Source: Lepus europaeus (taxonomy: Eukaryota; Chordata; Mammalia; Lagomorpha; Leporidae). From it: a stretch of 64,000 nucleotides of DNA. The stretch lies in NCBI RefSeq assembly GCF_033115175.1, contig NC_084836.1, positions 66,964,797-67,028,796 of the forward strand, read 5' to 3'. The position numbers were made by a program, and so were the translations under genes. Every line of letters starts with the position of its first letter. Positions within the stretch are counted from its first letter, which is position 1. Of this stretch, positions 49,081 through 59,879 are shown one piece after another. The notes below the pieces were generated by a model, which saw nothing but the letters and a program-made list of their open reading frames with translations, was not told the DNA's origin and did not search any database.

Positions 49081-49400
49081 GGGGCCGGCACTGTGCTGTA
49101 GTAAGTTAAGCCTCTGCCTGTGGTGCCTGCATCCCATAGGGGACCTGGTTCATGTCCTGGCTGCTCCTCTTCCAATCCAGCTTCTGTTACTGGCCTGAGA
49201 AAGCTGGGAAAGCAGTGGGCCCCTGCACCCACATGGGAGACCTGGAAGAAGCTCCTGACTCCTGGCTTCGGATTGGCCCAGCTCTGGCCATTGCAGCCAT
49301 TTGGGGGGTGAAGCAGCAGATGGAAGACCTCTCTTTCTGTCTCCTCCTCTCTCTGTCTGTAATTCTGCCTCTCAAATAAATAAATAAATCTTTTAAAAAA
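49081..49400 (+). mobile_element. CSINE
   Basis: 'ggggccggcactgtgctgtagtaag' to (AAAT)n. Confidence 0.95.
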
Positions 49401-49728
49401 TGAGAATATAATAGGCTCCCATTATTTCACTCGTAGGACACTATGATCAACTGGCCAAGTGCATACAGATATGGGCAAGTGAGACCATTCTTATTGCTGC
49501 TTTGACTCTGCTGTCCATGCCCACCTTGCCTTTCATGGAACAGGGTCACCACTGGGCCCCTAACATCCCAGGATCCAATTAGCCCTATTGCATTTAGGTG
49601 TTCTGGTTCAGCGACTGCAGTTCCCACTGAAAAGTCTGGCCTAGAGAAGGGTGATCATAGAGCTCAAGGATGCTGGAGTCCCCTCAAAAATTCACTTTTC
49701 ACAGCAGTGGTAAAAGGTATGCCTTCTG

Positions 49729-50065
49729 AGGGCCGGCGCTGTGGCGTAGCAAGTAAAGCCACTGCCTGCAGTGCCAGCATACCATAGGGGCACTGGTTTC
49801 AATCTCAGCAGCTCATCTTCCAATCCAGCTCTCTGCTATGGCCTGAGAAAGCAGCAGAAGATGGCTCAAGTGCTTAGGCCTCTCTACCTGCTTGGGAGAC
49901 CCAGAGGAAGCTCCTGGCTCCTGGCTTTGGATTTGCCAAGCTCTAGCCTTTGCAGCCATTTGCGGAGTGAACCAGCAGATGGAAGACTATCTCTCTCTGC
50001 CTCTGTCTCTCTGTAACTCTTTCAAATAAATAAATAAATAAATCTTTAAAACAAACAAAGAAAAA
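49729..50065 (+). mobile_element. CSINE with perfect 17-bp target duplication
   Basis: Flanked by aaaaggtatgccttctg (49712-49728 and 50066-50082). It splits otherwise continuous unassigned sequence. Confidence 0.97.
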
Positions 50066-50082
50066 AAAAGGTATGCCTTCTG

Positions 50083-50672
50083 GACCCTTCCAATATGGTT
50101 CAGTAGGTCTTAAATGACAAAATCCAGGCTAACATTCCAGTTTCCCCAAGGCTCTGAATCCCTTCCTTTTTTCTTCTTCTTTTTAGTATCTATTATTACA
50201 CGTGTTCTCCACATTCCTGTCTAACTTAGAACACTTCCTGTCTAATTTAGAATGCTCAAGAAGTCTCCTCATGGTCACACTTTCTATCCCATACCTTTAG
50301 GGACCTGCTGGAATCTCGTTACAGAGCTAAAAGCAAACAGGGCTGGTGGAGGAGGCTCCTTAGGGGAATCATAACTGTCAGATGGGGCTGGAAAAGTAGG
50401 GAGTGGCTGCTTTCCAATGGGGGCAGGAGGCCTCATCCACTGTCAAAGAAGAGACGCCAATATTTAAGAGCCCAACGTTCCCAGTTTCAATTAGAGTCCT
50501 TCTATACATTCCCAACCCAACTTAGCAGGTTCTATCCTTTCCAGCTTAATGTCCTCACTTTAACAGTAGCCACCTTGCAAATCAGAGTTCATCTTGCGTT
50601 GTAACTCAGTCCATTGTATAAAGCTCTCATACAGAACTTTCTGTCATTTATGCAGTGCTTCAGCTGGGATTC
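50083..50672. other. Unassigned intergenic sequence
   Basis: Continuous with 49430-49711 before the SINE insertion. No gene; possibly the internal part of an old endogenous retroviral element given the LTR-like copies nearby, but no domain is visible. Confidence 0.3.
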
Positions 50673-50686
50673 AAATCCCTGAGCTC

Positions 50687-51032
50687 GCCGGCACCGTGGC
50701 TCACTAGGCTAATCCTCCGCCTTGCGGTGCCGGCACACCGGGTTCTAGTCCCGGTCGGGGCACCGGATTCTGTCCCGGTTGCCCCTCTTCCAGGCCAGCT
50801 CTCTGCTGTGGCCAGGGAGTGCAGTGGAGGATGGCCCAAGTGCTTGGGCCCTGCACCCCATGGGAGACCAGGATAAGCACCTGGCTCCTGCCATCGGATC
50901 TGTGCGGTGCGCCAGCCATAGCGCGCCAGCCGCGGCGGCCATTGGAGGGTGAACCAACAGCAAAGGAAGACCCTTCTCTCTGTCTCTCTCTCTCACTGTC
51001 CACTCTGCCTGTCAAAAAAAAATTTTTTTTTA
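50687..51032 (+). mobile_element. CSINE, young subfamily
   Basis: Target duplication aaatccctgagctc (50673-50686 and 51033-51046). The A-tail is followed by a T-run. Confidence 0.97.
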
Positions 51033-51057
51033 AAATCCCTGAGCTCACCCTTTTCTT

Positions 51058-51385
51058 TCCTTTATTTATTTATTTTTTTTTAATGTATCTATTTATTTGA
51101 AGTCAGAGTTACAGAGAGACAAGATTTTCCATCTGCTGGTTTACTCCCCAAATGGCTGCAGAGGCCAGGACTGAGCCAAGCCAAAGCCAGGAGCCAGGAG
51201 CTTCACCGTGTCTCTCACATGAGTAGCAGGGGCCCAAACACTTGGGCCAGCTTCTGTTACTTTCCCAGGCGCATTAGCAGGAAGCTGGACTGGAACTGGA
51301 GCAGCTGGGACTGGAACCTGCTCTCACATGGGATGCCTGCATAGCAGGCGGCTTAACCCCCTGTGTCACAACACCAACTTTTTTC
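51058..51385 (-). mobile_element. CSINE
   Basis: (TTTA)n start to 'gtgtcacaacaccaac'. Confidence 0.95.
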
Positions 51386-51401
51386 TCTTTTAAAAAAAAA
51401 G

Positions 51402-51745
51402 GGGGGGGGGGGCGGCGCCATGGCTCACTTGGTTAATCCTCCACCTGTGGCACTGGCATCCCATATAGGCACCAGTCCCAGCTGCTCCTCTTCCAGTCCA
51501 GCTCTCTGATATGGCCCGGGAAGGCAGTGGAGGATGGCCCAAGTGCTTGGGCCCCTGAACCCACATGGGAGACAGGAGGAAGCACCTGGCTCCTGGCTTC
51601 GAATCGGTATAGCTCTGGCCTTAGTGGCCATTTGTGGGGGTGAACCAACGGAAGGAAGACCTTTCTCTCTGTCTCTGTCTCTCTCACTGTCTAACTCTAT
51701 CTGTCAAAAAAAACAACAACAACAACAACAAAAAAAACAACAACA
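51402..51745 (+). mobile_element. CSINE with (CAA)n tail
   Basis: Starts after a G-run (51401-51412) with 'cggcgccatggctcacttgg' and ends in (A)n(CAA)n. The G-run is a possible sequencing or assembly weak point. Confidence 0.9.
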
Positions 51746-51804
51746 ACCTATAAACTTTCTTAAAAAGAGAGAGAGAGAGAAAGAAAGAAAAAAAAAAGAA
51801 AGTT

Positions 51805-52058
51805 ACAGGGGCCACCGCTGTGGCATAGCAGGTAAAGCCGCTGCCTGCAGCGCTGGCATCCCATATGGGCACTGCTTCGAGTCCTGGCTACTCCACTTCC
51901 AATCTCTGCTATGGCCTGGGAAAGCAGTAGAAGATGGACCAAGTCCTTGGGCCCCTCCACCCACGTGAGAGATCCGGAAGAAGCTCCTGGCTCCTGCCTT
52001 TGGATCAGCTCAGCTCTGGGCCATTGTGGCCAACTGAGGAATGAACCAGTGGATGGTA

Positions 52059-52102
<44 letters not shown>

Positions 52103-52152
52103 CTCCTTCTCTCTGTAACTCTTTCAAAGTAAATAAATAAATCTTAAAAAAG
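51805..52152 (+). mobile_element. CSINE with long (CT)n linker
   Basis: 'ggggccaccgctgtggcatagcagg' to 'aaataaataaatc'. A target copy of 'aaagttaca' occurs on both sides. Confidence 0.95.
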
Positions 52153-52157
52153 TTACA

Positions 52158-52790
52158 AGGGATCAGGTATGTAGCCTAGGGGTTAAGAAACCTGCATCCC
52201 ACATCAGAGTACCTGGATTCAATTTCTTTTTTTTAATTTTATTTATTTGAGAGGTAGAGTTACAGATAGTGAGAGGGAGAGACAGAGAGAAAGGTCTTCC
52301 TTCTATTGGTTCACTCCCTGAATGGCTGCAACGGCAGGAGCTGGGCCATCTTCCACTGCCTTCCCAGGCCATAGCAGAGAGCTGGATCAGAAGAGGAGCA
52401 GCCAGGACTAGAACTGGTGCCCCTATGGGATGCAGGCACCACAAGCCAAGGATTAACCTACTGCTCCACAGTGCCGGCTCCTGGGTTCAATTTCAAGCTC
52501 TAGTTCTGGTTCTTGACTCTACCTTCCAGCCGATGCAGACCCTGGAAGGCAGCAGAGATGGTTCAAATAACTGGGTTCCTGCCACCAACACAGATGACCT
52601 GGATTACATTACTGTCTTCCAGCTTTGGCCCAGGCCCAGGCCCAACCAACCCCAGTCACAGAAGGCATCTGGGGAGTGAACCAATGGATGGGTGCTCTCC
52701 TTTATCTGTCTGTCTCTTCCTCTGTACTCTGTCCCTCTCCACCTCTCAGCTTATCAAATAAAGAATTATTTTTAAGAAAAAGAGAAGTTA
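52158..52790 (+). mobile_element. CSINE, old, interrupted by a reverse CSINE
   Basis: Pieces 52158-52225 and about 52483-52790. The sequence around the insertion (ctggRttcaatttc) is duplicated at both edges. Confidence 0.9.
52226..52482 (-). mobile_element. CSINE, nested
   Basis: 'tttttttaattttatttatttgag' to 'ccacagtgccggctcc', inserted in the 52158-52790 element. Confidence 0.95.
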
Positions 52791-52794
52791 AAAA

Positions 52795-53955
52795 AGTAAA
52801 AGGGCAAGCCATAGATTGGAGAAAAATATTTTTAAAAACATATATCTAAAAAAAGCACATATGTGACAAAGGATTTGTCTGTATGTAGAATATATAAATA
52901 ACTGTACAAGTCAAAAGAAGACAAACAACCCACTTTTTAAAAAAAATGGGCAAATAATTTGAACTGATGATTCACTAAGAATATATAAGGATGTCAAATA
53001 AGCTCATAAAAGATGATAAACATCATTAGTCATTATGGAAATATACATTAAAACCACAATGAGAGATTATCCCACATCCATTAGTGCACATGCAACTCTC
53101 ATATACTGCAAATGGGACTGAAAAAGATATAGTCACTCTGAGAAACAGTTTGGCAGCTTCTTTAAAAATTGATGATTCAGCAATTCTACTTCTAGGTATT
53201 TCCCAAAGAAAATGAAAGCATATCTACAGAAAGACTTGTATAGAAATTGTGATATATCCAGCCGGCGCCGCGGCTTACTAGGCTAATCCTCCGCCTTGCA
53301 GCGCCGGCACACCGGGTTCTAGTCCCGGTCGGGGAGCCGGATTCTGTCCCGGTTGCCCCTCTTCCAGGCCAGCTCTCTGCTGTGGCCAGGGAGTGCAGTG
53401 GAGGATGGCCCAAGTCCTTGGGCCCTGCACCGCATGGGAGACCAGGAGAAGCACCTGGCTCCTGCCATCGGATCAGCGCAGTGCGCCGGCCGCAGCACGC
53501 TACCGCGGCAGCCATTGGAGGGTGAACCAACGGCAAAAGGAAGACCTTTCTCTCTGTCTCTCTCTCACTGTCCACTCTGCCTGTCAAAAAAAAAAAAAAA
53601 AAAAGAAATTGTGATATATCCAAATAATGGAATTTCACTCAATAATAAAATGGAGTGAACTACTGATACATGTAACAGCATGGTTGAATCTCAAAACAAT
53701 GATGATGAGTGAAATAAGTCACATTAGAAAGAATGTGTATTTCATTTCATTTATATGAAGTTCTAGAAAATGAAGACCAATCGGTAGTAATAGCAAGACA
53801 GTGCATGGTTGCCCAGGGACTGCTGGGGAAGGGGGTGGCCTGGGGGAAGATAGATGATAAATGAAGAGGAAATTCATGGGGGTGATTGATAGGTTTATTA
53901 TCTTGATTGTAGTGGTGGCTTCGCTGGTATACACTTAGGTTAAAAACTGTCAAAT
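52795..53955 (+). mobile_element. LINE-1 fragment (ancient), split by a young CSINE
   Basis: L1 3' phrases: 'tcaaaagaagacaaacaac', 'aatgggcaaataatttgaactg', 'aaaccacaatgagagattatccc', 'agaaacagtttggcagcttc', 'caataataaaatggagtgaac', 'tgaaataagtcac'. The two halves join across 53261-53603. Confidence 0.9.
53261..53603 (+). mobile_element. CSINE, young subfamily, 19-bp target duplication
   Basis: Perfect flanking agaaattgtgatatatcca (53242-53260 and 53604-53622). CpGs are well preserved ('ggcgccgcggc', 'cgcgg'), pointing to a recent insertion. Confidence 0.99.
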
Positions 53956-53956
53956 T

Positions 53957-54282
53957 AGGGGTCAGCATTGTGGCATACTGGGTTAAGCCACCACCTATGA
54001 CACCAGAATCCCATATGGCACTGGTTCATTTCTCGGCTACTTCACTTCCAATCCAGCTCCCTGCTGACAGCCTGGGAAAAACAGCAGAAGATGATTCAAG
54101 TGTTTGGGCCCCGGTCACCTATGTGGGAAACCCAGATGGAGCTCCTGGCCTCAGCCTGGCCCAGCACTGGCCGTTGCGGCCATCTGGGAAGTGAACCAGC
54201 AGATGGAAGATTTCTCTTGATCTCTCAACCCTTCTGTCTCTCCCTCTCTCTGTAACTCTGCCTTTCAAAAAAAAAAAAAAGC
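53957..54282 (+). mobile_element. CSINE
   Basis: 'aggggtcagcattgtggcatactggg' to 'gcctttc(A)n'. The short target 'tcaaatta' precedes it. Confidence 0.95.
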
Positions 54283-54404
54283 TTTAAAAATAATTATCAA
54301 ATTATATGCTTTAAAAATGTACAGTTTATTTTATTGTCCCTCACAGCAATTTAACATGCTATGCCAGAACACTTGCCCCAAAGTTAGCCATTTAAAAAGA
54401 TTTA

Positions 54405-55045
54405 GGGGGTTGGCGTTCTGGCACAGCTTACAATGTTGGCATCCCATATCAGAGCACAAGTCCAAGTCCTGGTTGCTCCAATTCCAATCCAGCTCTCTGC
54501 TAATACACTGGGAAGGCTATGGAGAATGGCCCAACTGCTTGGGTCCCTGCTACCCTTGAGAGACCCAGTAGAGTTCCTGGCTCCTAGCTTCAGCTTGGCC
54601 CAGCCCTGGCTGTTGTGGAGTGAACCAGTGGATGGAAAATTCTCTCTCTCTCTCTAGCTGCCTTTCAAATAAATAAGTAAAAATTTTTTTTTTGACAGGC
54701 AGAGTGGACAGTGAGAGAGAGACAGAGAGAAAGGTCTTCCTTTGCCGTTGGTTCACCCCTCAATGGCTGCTGCGCCCGGCGTGCTGTGGCCGGTGCACCG
54801 TGCTGATCCAAAGCCGGGAGCCAGGTGCTTTTCCTGGTCTCCCATGTGGGTGCAGAGCCCAAGGACTTGGGCCATCCTCCACTGCCCTCCTGGGCCACAG
54901 CAGAGAGCTGGCCTGGAAGAGGAGCAACCGGGACAGAATCCGGCACCCCGACCGGGACTAGAACCAGGTGTGCCGGTGCCGCAGGTGGAGGATTAGCCTA
55001 TTGAGCCACTGTGCCGGCCAATAAGTAAATCTTTTTAAAAAATAC
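54405..55045 (+). mobile_element. CSINE, interrupted in its tail
   Basis: Body 54405-54681, remaining tail 55020-55045. A young reverse copy lies inside. Confidence 0.92.
54682..55019 (-). mobile_element. CSINE, young, nested
   Basis: Target duplication aataagtaaa (54672-54681 and 55020-55029). Ends 'gagccactgtgccggcc'. Confidence 0.97.
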
Positions 55046-55120
55046 ATTTAAATAAACCGTATGAAACAAATGTATGAGAAGTGTGTCATCAGGGACTCAG
55101 TGGCAGGCATTTAGCCTAGT

Positions 55121-55121
<1 letters not shown>

Positions 55122-55154
<33 letters not shown>

Positions 55155-55490
55155 ACAGGCAGAGTTAGACAGTGAGAGAGAAAGAAACAGAGAGAAAGAG
55201 AAAGGTCTTCCTTCCATTGGTTCACCCCCCAAATGGCTGCTACAGCCAGCGTGCTGTGCCGATCTGAAGCTAGGAGCCAGGTGCTTCCTCCGGGTCTCCC
55301 ATGTGGGTGCAGGGCCCAAGCACTTGGGCCATCCTCCACTGCCTTCCCAGGCCACAGCAGAGAGCTGGACTGGAAGAGGAGCAACTGGGACAGAATCCAT
55401 CGCCACAAACCAGGACTAGGACCGGGTGTGCCGGCGCTGCAGCCGGAGGATTAGCCAAGTGAGCCGAGGCGCCGGCCTTTTTTTTTTTTT
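55122..55490 (-). mobile_element. CSINE, young-type, with 32-T run
   Basis: A long T-run, then 'gacaggcagagttagacag', ending 'gagccgaggcgccggcc' and a further T-run. 'agcctagtgg' is duplicated on both sides. It interrupts an older SINE head ('aggcatttagcctagtggttaag'). Confidence 0.93.
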
Positions 55491-55532
55491 CAGCCTAGTG
55501 GTTAAGATACTGGTTAATACACTAGAATCCCA

Positions 55533-55880
55533 GGCTAGCACCGTGAAGTAGCGAGTAAAGCCACTGCCTGCAGTGCCGGCATCCCATGTGGGCACCAGTT
55601 CCAGTCCCGGCTGCTCCACTTCCAATCCAGCTCCCTGCTAATGTGCCTGGGAAAGCAATGGAAGATGGCCGGAGTCCTTGGGCCCCTGCACCTCTGTGGG
55701 AGACCTGGAAGAAGCTCCTGGATCCTAGCTCTGGATTGGCCCAGCAGCTTTGGCCATTGCAGCCATTTGGGGAGTGAACCAACGGATGAAAGGTCTCATT
55801 CTATCTGTCTGTCTCTCTCTCTTTCTCCCTGACTCTGCCCTTCAAATAAATAAATCTTAAAAAAAAAAAAAAAAAAAAAA
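55533..55880 (+). mobile_element. CSINE
   Basis: 'aggctagcaccgtgaagtagcg' to (A)20. Confidence 0.95.
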
Positions 55881-55892
55881 GTAAGCAAGCAA

Positions 55893-56070
55893 GCAGGGGA
55901 AGATGATCAAGTATTTGGGCCCCTGTCACTCACCTGCCAAATGCAACACCTGGCTTCAGCCTGGCCTAGCTTTGGGGAGTCAACCAGTAGATGGAAGATC
56001 TCTCTTTTTTCCCCTCTCTCACTCTGTCACTATGCCTTTCAAATAAATAAAATAAATCTTTAAAAAAAAG
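55893..56070 (+). mobile_element. Remainder of an older interrupted CSINE
   Basis: 'gcaggggaagatgatcaagtatttgggcccc' through 'aaataaataaaataaatc'. It probably continues the SINE head split at 55100-55530. Confidence 0.8.
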
Positions 56071-56071
56071 T

Positions 56072-56370
56072 GCCACTTGGGCACCCACATCCCATAACAG
56101 AGTACCTGGGTTAGTGTTCCGCTCCATTTCCAATCCATCTTCCTCCTAATGTGCACCCTGGAAGCAGCAAATGATGGCTCAAGTGCTTTTGTCCCTGACA
56201 TGAATGTAGAGGGCCCAGGCGGAGTTCCTGGCTTCAGTCCAGCCCCGCCCTGCCCCGGCTATTGCGGGCATTTAGAGAATGAGCCAGTGGATAAAAGTCC
56301 TCTCTCACTGCTTCTCTGTCTTTCTGCCTTTCAAATAAAGAAATAAGAGACTATCTTATTTTTAAAAAGA
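56072..56370 (+). mobile_element. CSINE, old
   Basis: 'cccacatcccataacagagtacctgg' to 'cctttcaaataaagaaataag'. Head truncated. Confidence 0.85.
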
Positions 56371-56388
56371 GAAGAAATACTAAAGGGA

Positions 56389-56726
56389 GGAGCCAGCGCT
56401 GCGGCACAGTGGGTTAATCCTCTGCCTGGGGCGCCAGCATCCCCTATGGGAACCAGTTCAAGTACCAGCTGCTCCACTTCTGATCCAGCTCTCTGCTATG
56501 GCCTGGGAAAGCAGTAGAAGATGGACCAAGTCCTTGGGCCCCTGCACCCACATGGGAAACCCAGAGGAAGCTCCTGGCTCCTGGCTCCTGGCTTCAGACT
56601 GGCACAGCTCCAGCTGTTGCGGCCATCTGGGGAGTGAACTAGCAGATGGAAGACCTCTCTTTCTGTCTCTCCCTCTCACTGTGGCTCTCCCTCTCAAATA
56701 AATAAATAAATAAAATCTTTAAAAAA
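56389..56726 (+). mobile_element. CSINE
   Basis: Begins 'ggagccagcgctgcggcacagtggg'. Its target actaaaggga flanks it (56379-56388 and 56727-56736). Confidence 0.96.
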
Positions 56727-56736
56727 ACTAAAGGGA

Positions 56737-57073
56737 GGCCGGCGCTGTGGTTTAACAGGCTAATCCTCCGCCTTGCGGCGCCGCACATCAGGTTCTAGTC
56801 CCGGTCGGGGCGCCGGATTCTATCCCAGTTGCCCCTCTTCCAGGCCAGCTCTCTGCTATGGCCCGGGAAAGCAGTGGAGGATGGCCCAAGTCCTTGGACC
56901 CTGCACCTGCAAGGGAGACCAGGAAAAGCACCTGGCTCCTGGCTTCGGATCAGCGAGATGCACCAGCCGCGGCAGCCATTGGAGGGTGAACCAATGGCAA
57001 AAAGGAAGATCTTTCTCTCTGTCTCTCTCTCTCACTATCCACTCTGCCTGTCAAAAAAAAAAAAAAAAAAAAA
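56737..57073 (+). mobile_element. CSINE, young subfamily, same target reused
   Basis: Begins 'ggccggcgctgtggtttaacagg'. The target actaaaggga occurs again at 57074-57083, so the site is present three times. Confidence 0.97.
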
Positions 57074-57083
57074 ACTAAAGGGA

Positions 57084-57575
57084 ATCTTCACGGTGAAATG
57101 AAAGGACACTAGGCAGTCATTCTAATCCACATGAAGAAATAGAAATAAAAAGCACCAGTAAAGTTAACCATATACATAAACACAAAGATATTTTTGTGTA
57201 ATTTTGTCCGTAACTTTTTTTCTCCTATGATATTTGAAAGGCAACTGTATAAAACAATCATTGTAGACCTATGTTAATGGGAATACAGTGAAGAAATGTG
57301 ATTCATATGATGATAAGAGGACAAAGGAGGATTTAGAAAAATAAAGCTGGACACCATTTGTATACTGTTAAAACTAAGCTGTTATTAACACACAATAGAG
57401 TACTATAAATTAAGAATTTATTGCAATCTCAAAAGAATTAAAATAGCACACTAGAAATATCTATTTAACATAAATAGACAACAGTAATGGTGGAAGGGGG
57501 AAAAGGCATACAGAGAATAAATATCAAATGGCAGGTATAAATACTACCTCATCAGTAATTAGACTAAGTGAAAAT
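57084..57575. other. AT-rich intergenic DNA, nothing recognised
   Basis: Short A/T-rich sequence, possibly a decayed LINE, without clear family motifs or coding frames. Confidence 0.4.
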
Positions 57576-57898
57576 GGGGCCAGTGCTGTGGTGTAGCGGG
57601 TAAAGCAGCTGCCTACAGTGCCGGCATCCCATATGGGCTCCACTCAAATCCCAGCTGCTCCACTTCGGATCCACTCTGCTATGGCCTGGGAAAGCAGCAG
57701 AAGATGGCCCAAGTCCTTGGGCCCCTGCACCCATGTGGGGAACCCGTAAGAAGCTCCTGGCTTCAGATGAGCCCAACTCCAACCGTTGCAGCCATCTAGG
57801 GAGTGAACAAGCAGAGGGATGCTCTCGCTCTCGCTCTCTCTCTGCCTCTCTGTAACTCTGCCTTTCAAATAAATAAATCAATCTTAAAAAAAAAAAAA
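57576..57898 (+). mobile_element. CSINE
   Basis: 'ggggccagtgctgtggtgtagcggg' to (A)13. Confidence 0.95.
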
Positions 57899-58143
57899 AT
57901 CCACAACAGGCACATCCACAGAGACAGAGCCTCGTGATTGCCAGAGGTTGGCGCAGGCTAAATGATGAGCGACTGGCAGTGAGCACGGGGTTTCTTTTTG
58001 GGTGATGAGAATAGTCTGGAATTAGAGAGTGGTAACAGTTGTGTAACTTTGTGAATATATAAAAATCACTGAGCTACGCACTATTAAGAGGTGAGTTTTA
58101 TGATCTGTGAGTTATATCTCCATTCTAAAGATTTAAATTAAAT
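57899..58143 (+). mobile_element. LINE-1 3' end (ancient)
   Basis: 'gattgccagaggttggcgcagg', 'ggggtttctttttgggtgatgagaatag', 'ggaattagagagtggtaacagttg', 'cactgagctacgcactattaag', 'gagttatatctccattc'. Confidence 0.85.
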
Positions 58144-58145
58144 AA

Positions 58146-58305
58146 TGGGTGAAGCCAGGAGCCCAGAACTCCAACAGGGTCTCCTGCATGAGCGGCAGGG
58201 GCCCCAGCCCTCGGGCCATCTTCCATTGCTTTCCCGATACACTGGTAGGGAGCTGGATCGGAAGTGGAGCAGCTGGGGTGCAAACGGGCGCTCAGCCCCT
58301 ATCAC
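58146..58305 (-). mobile_element. CSINE fragment
   Basis: The middle of a reverse CSINE only: 'gtgaagccaggagcccagaac' to 'gggtgcaaacgggcgctc'. Confidence 0.85.
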
Positions 58306-58564
58306 TGTATTCTTTTAAGTAGGAATTGTTTCAGGGGAGAGTAGATGGGTAAGAACCTGAGAGATTCCATGCCTCTCTCACACTTTTGTTCTCTAGGGAA
58401 AAACCACTAGCATCCCAGAGGGTGCAGTGAAGACCTGGGAGATCCCAGGTGGGGAGCTCAGAAAGCTAAACACAGATTCCATAAGCAATATTGTAAGCCT
58501 ACTCTCCTTATTAATTTGTTGAACATTTTAAAGTTTTTAGTTGTGGTTAAAACACACATAACTT

Positions 58565-58902
58565 GGCCAGTGCCACGGCTCAACAGGCTAATCCTCCGCC
58601 TGCGGCGCCGGCACACCGGGTTCTAGTCCCAGTCAGGGCGCTGGAGTCTGTCCCGGTTGCTCCTCTTCCAGGCCATCTCTCTGCTGTGGCCCGGGAGTGC
58701 AGTGGAGGATGGCCCAAGTCCTTGGTCCCTGCACCCACATGGGAGACCAGGAGAAGCACCTGGCTCCTAGCTTCGGATCAGCGCGGTATGCCGGCCTCAG
58801 CACACCGGCTGCAGCAGCCATTGGAGGGTGAACCAACAGAAAAGGAAGACCTTTCTCTCTCTGTGTCTCTCTCACTGTCCACTCTGCCTGTCAAAAAACA
58901 AA
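58565..58902 (+). mobile_element. CSINE, young subfamily
   Basis: 'ggccagtgccacggctcaacagg' to 'ctgcctgtc(A)n'. Target acacataactt flanks both ends. Confidence 0.96.
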
Positions 58903-58954
58903 AACAAAAACACATAACTTAAAGCTTATCATTTTAACCACACGATAAGATTTT

Positions 58955-59290
58955 GACTGTCACCTCTGCATTTGATGTTTTCCCCCCAAATCTTCCCCAG
59001 GGGCCGTCTCCTCCTGGTCAACCTCATGGTTTGAATGCTACTTCCTCAAAGAGGCCTTCTTTTAACAATAGGAGTAAAAAGTTTCTCTCCCACCCCCGGT
59101 CACTTTGTCTTACTCCCTCCACCCCCAAGCACTCTTCACTATTTGACATTTTTGAGTCTGTCGGTTTATTGACTATTTCCTCCGCCCAAAGCAGGGGTAT
59201 CCCTGGTCCACCTGCTCTTCTCCACAGCCTAGAACAGTGCTTAGCACATGGTGAGCCCTATTACGTCTTGTGAAAGCCCTTATTGAGTAA
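58955..59290 (+). mobile_element. LINE-2 3' end
   Basis: 'tgactgtcacctctgcatttgatg', 'cctcaaagaggccttctt', 'tccacagcctagaacagtgcttagcacatgg'. Confidence 0.85.
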
Positions 59291-59304
59291 AAAACACATG
59301 TATT

Positions 59305-59322
59305 ACACACACACACACACAT
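59305..59322. repeat. (CA)n microsatellite, short
   Basis: Nine CA units. Confidence 0.85.
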
Positions 59323-59458
59323 CTATAGTGTTAACTCCCTAGCAGTTTCATGTATCTCACTTGCTTACTGCAACTCTGAGTAAAATGGGATCCTAGCCAT
59401 ACTTTGGAAAAGCGTTTGGTCCAAGGCCAGGGGGCCATTACATGGCAGCGGGTGGACC

Positions 59459-59490
59459 GTGTGTGTGTGTGTGTGTGCGCGCGCGCGCAG
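59459..59490. repeat. (TG)n(CG)n alternating purine-pyrimidine tract
   Basis: GT repeats pass directly into GCGCGCGCGC, a strong Z-DNA-forming type of sequence, about 600 bp upstream of the ATF7 promoter palindrome. Confidence 0.9.
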
Positions 59491-59879
59491 GAGGGCTGCT
59501 TTTTCCAAAGCATTCCACTCCAGTTCCAAGACTAGCGGCATTTTAAGTGACTCTGCCCTTAAGCCTATGAGGACCCTGAAAGGCAGTAGAAATGACCAGC
59601 ACATGCTTTAAGTAGCCATTTCCTGGGTTGAATGAACCCTTACCTCTCCCTCCCTCCGCCCCCCCCCCCCCACTGAGCTGCCACAGGGTGGGCACTCTAC
59701 GTGCAAACAAGAGCACACAACTACTCACCTGTTTGGGGCCCTGAGTACCAGCCTCGCCTCCTCCCCAACCCTTTATAACAACTTGACGAGGTATAACCTT
59801 GTCTCGTTTTAAAAATGTGCTCCTTTGACACAGTCTCATACCCCACTGTTTGCATCTCCACCACGACCTGCACCTGTCA

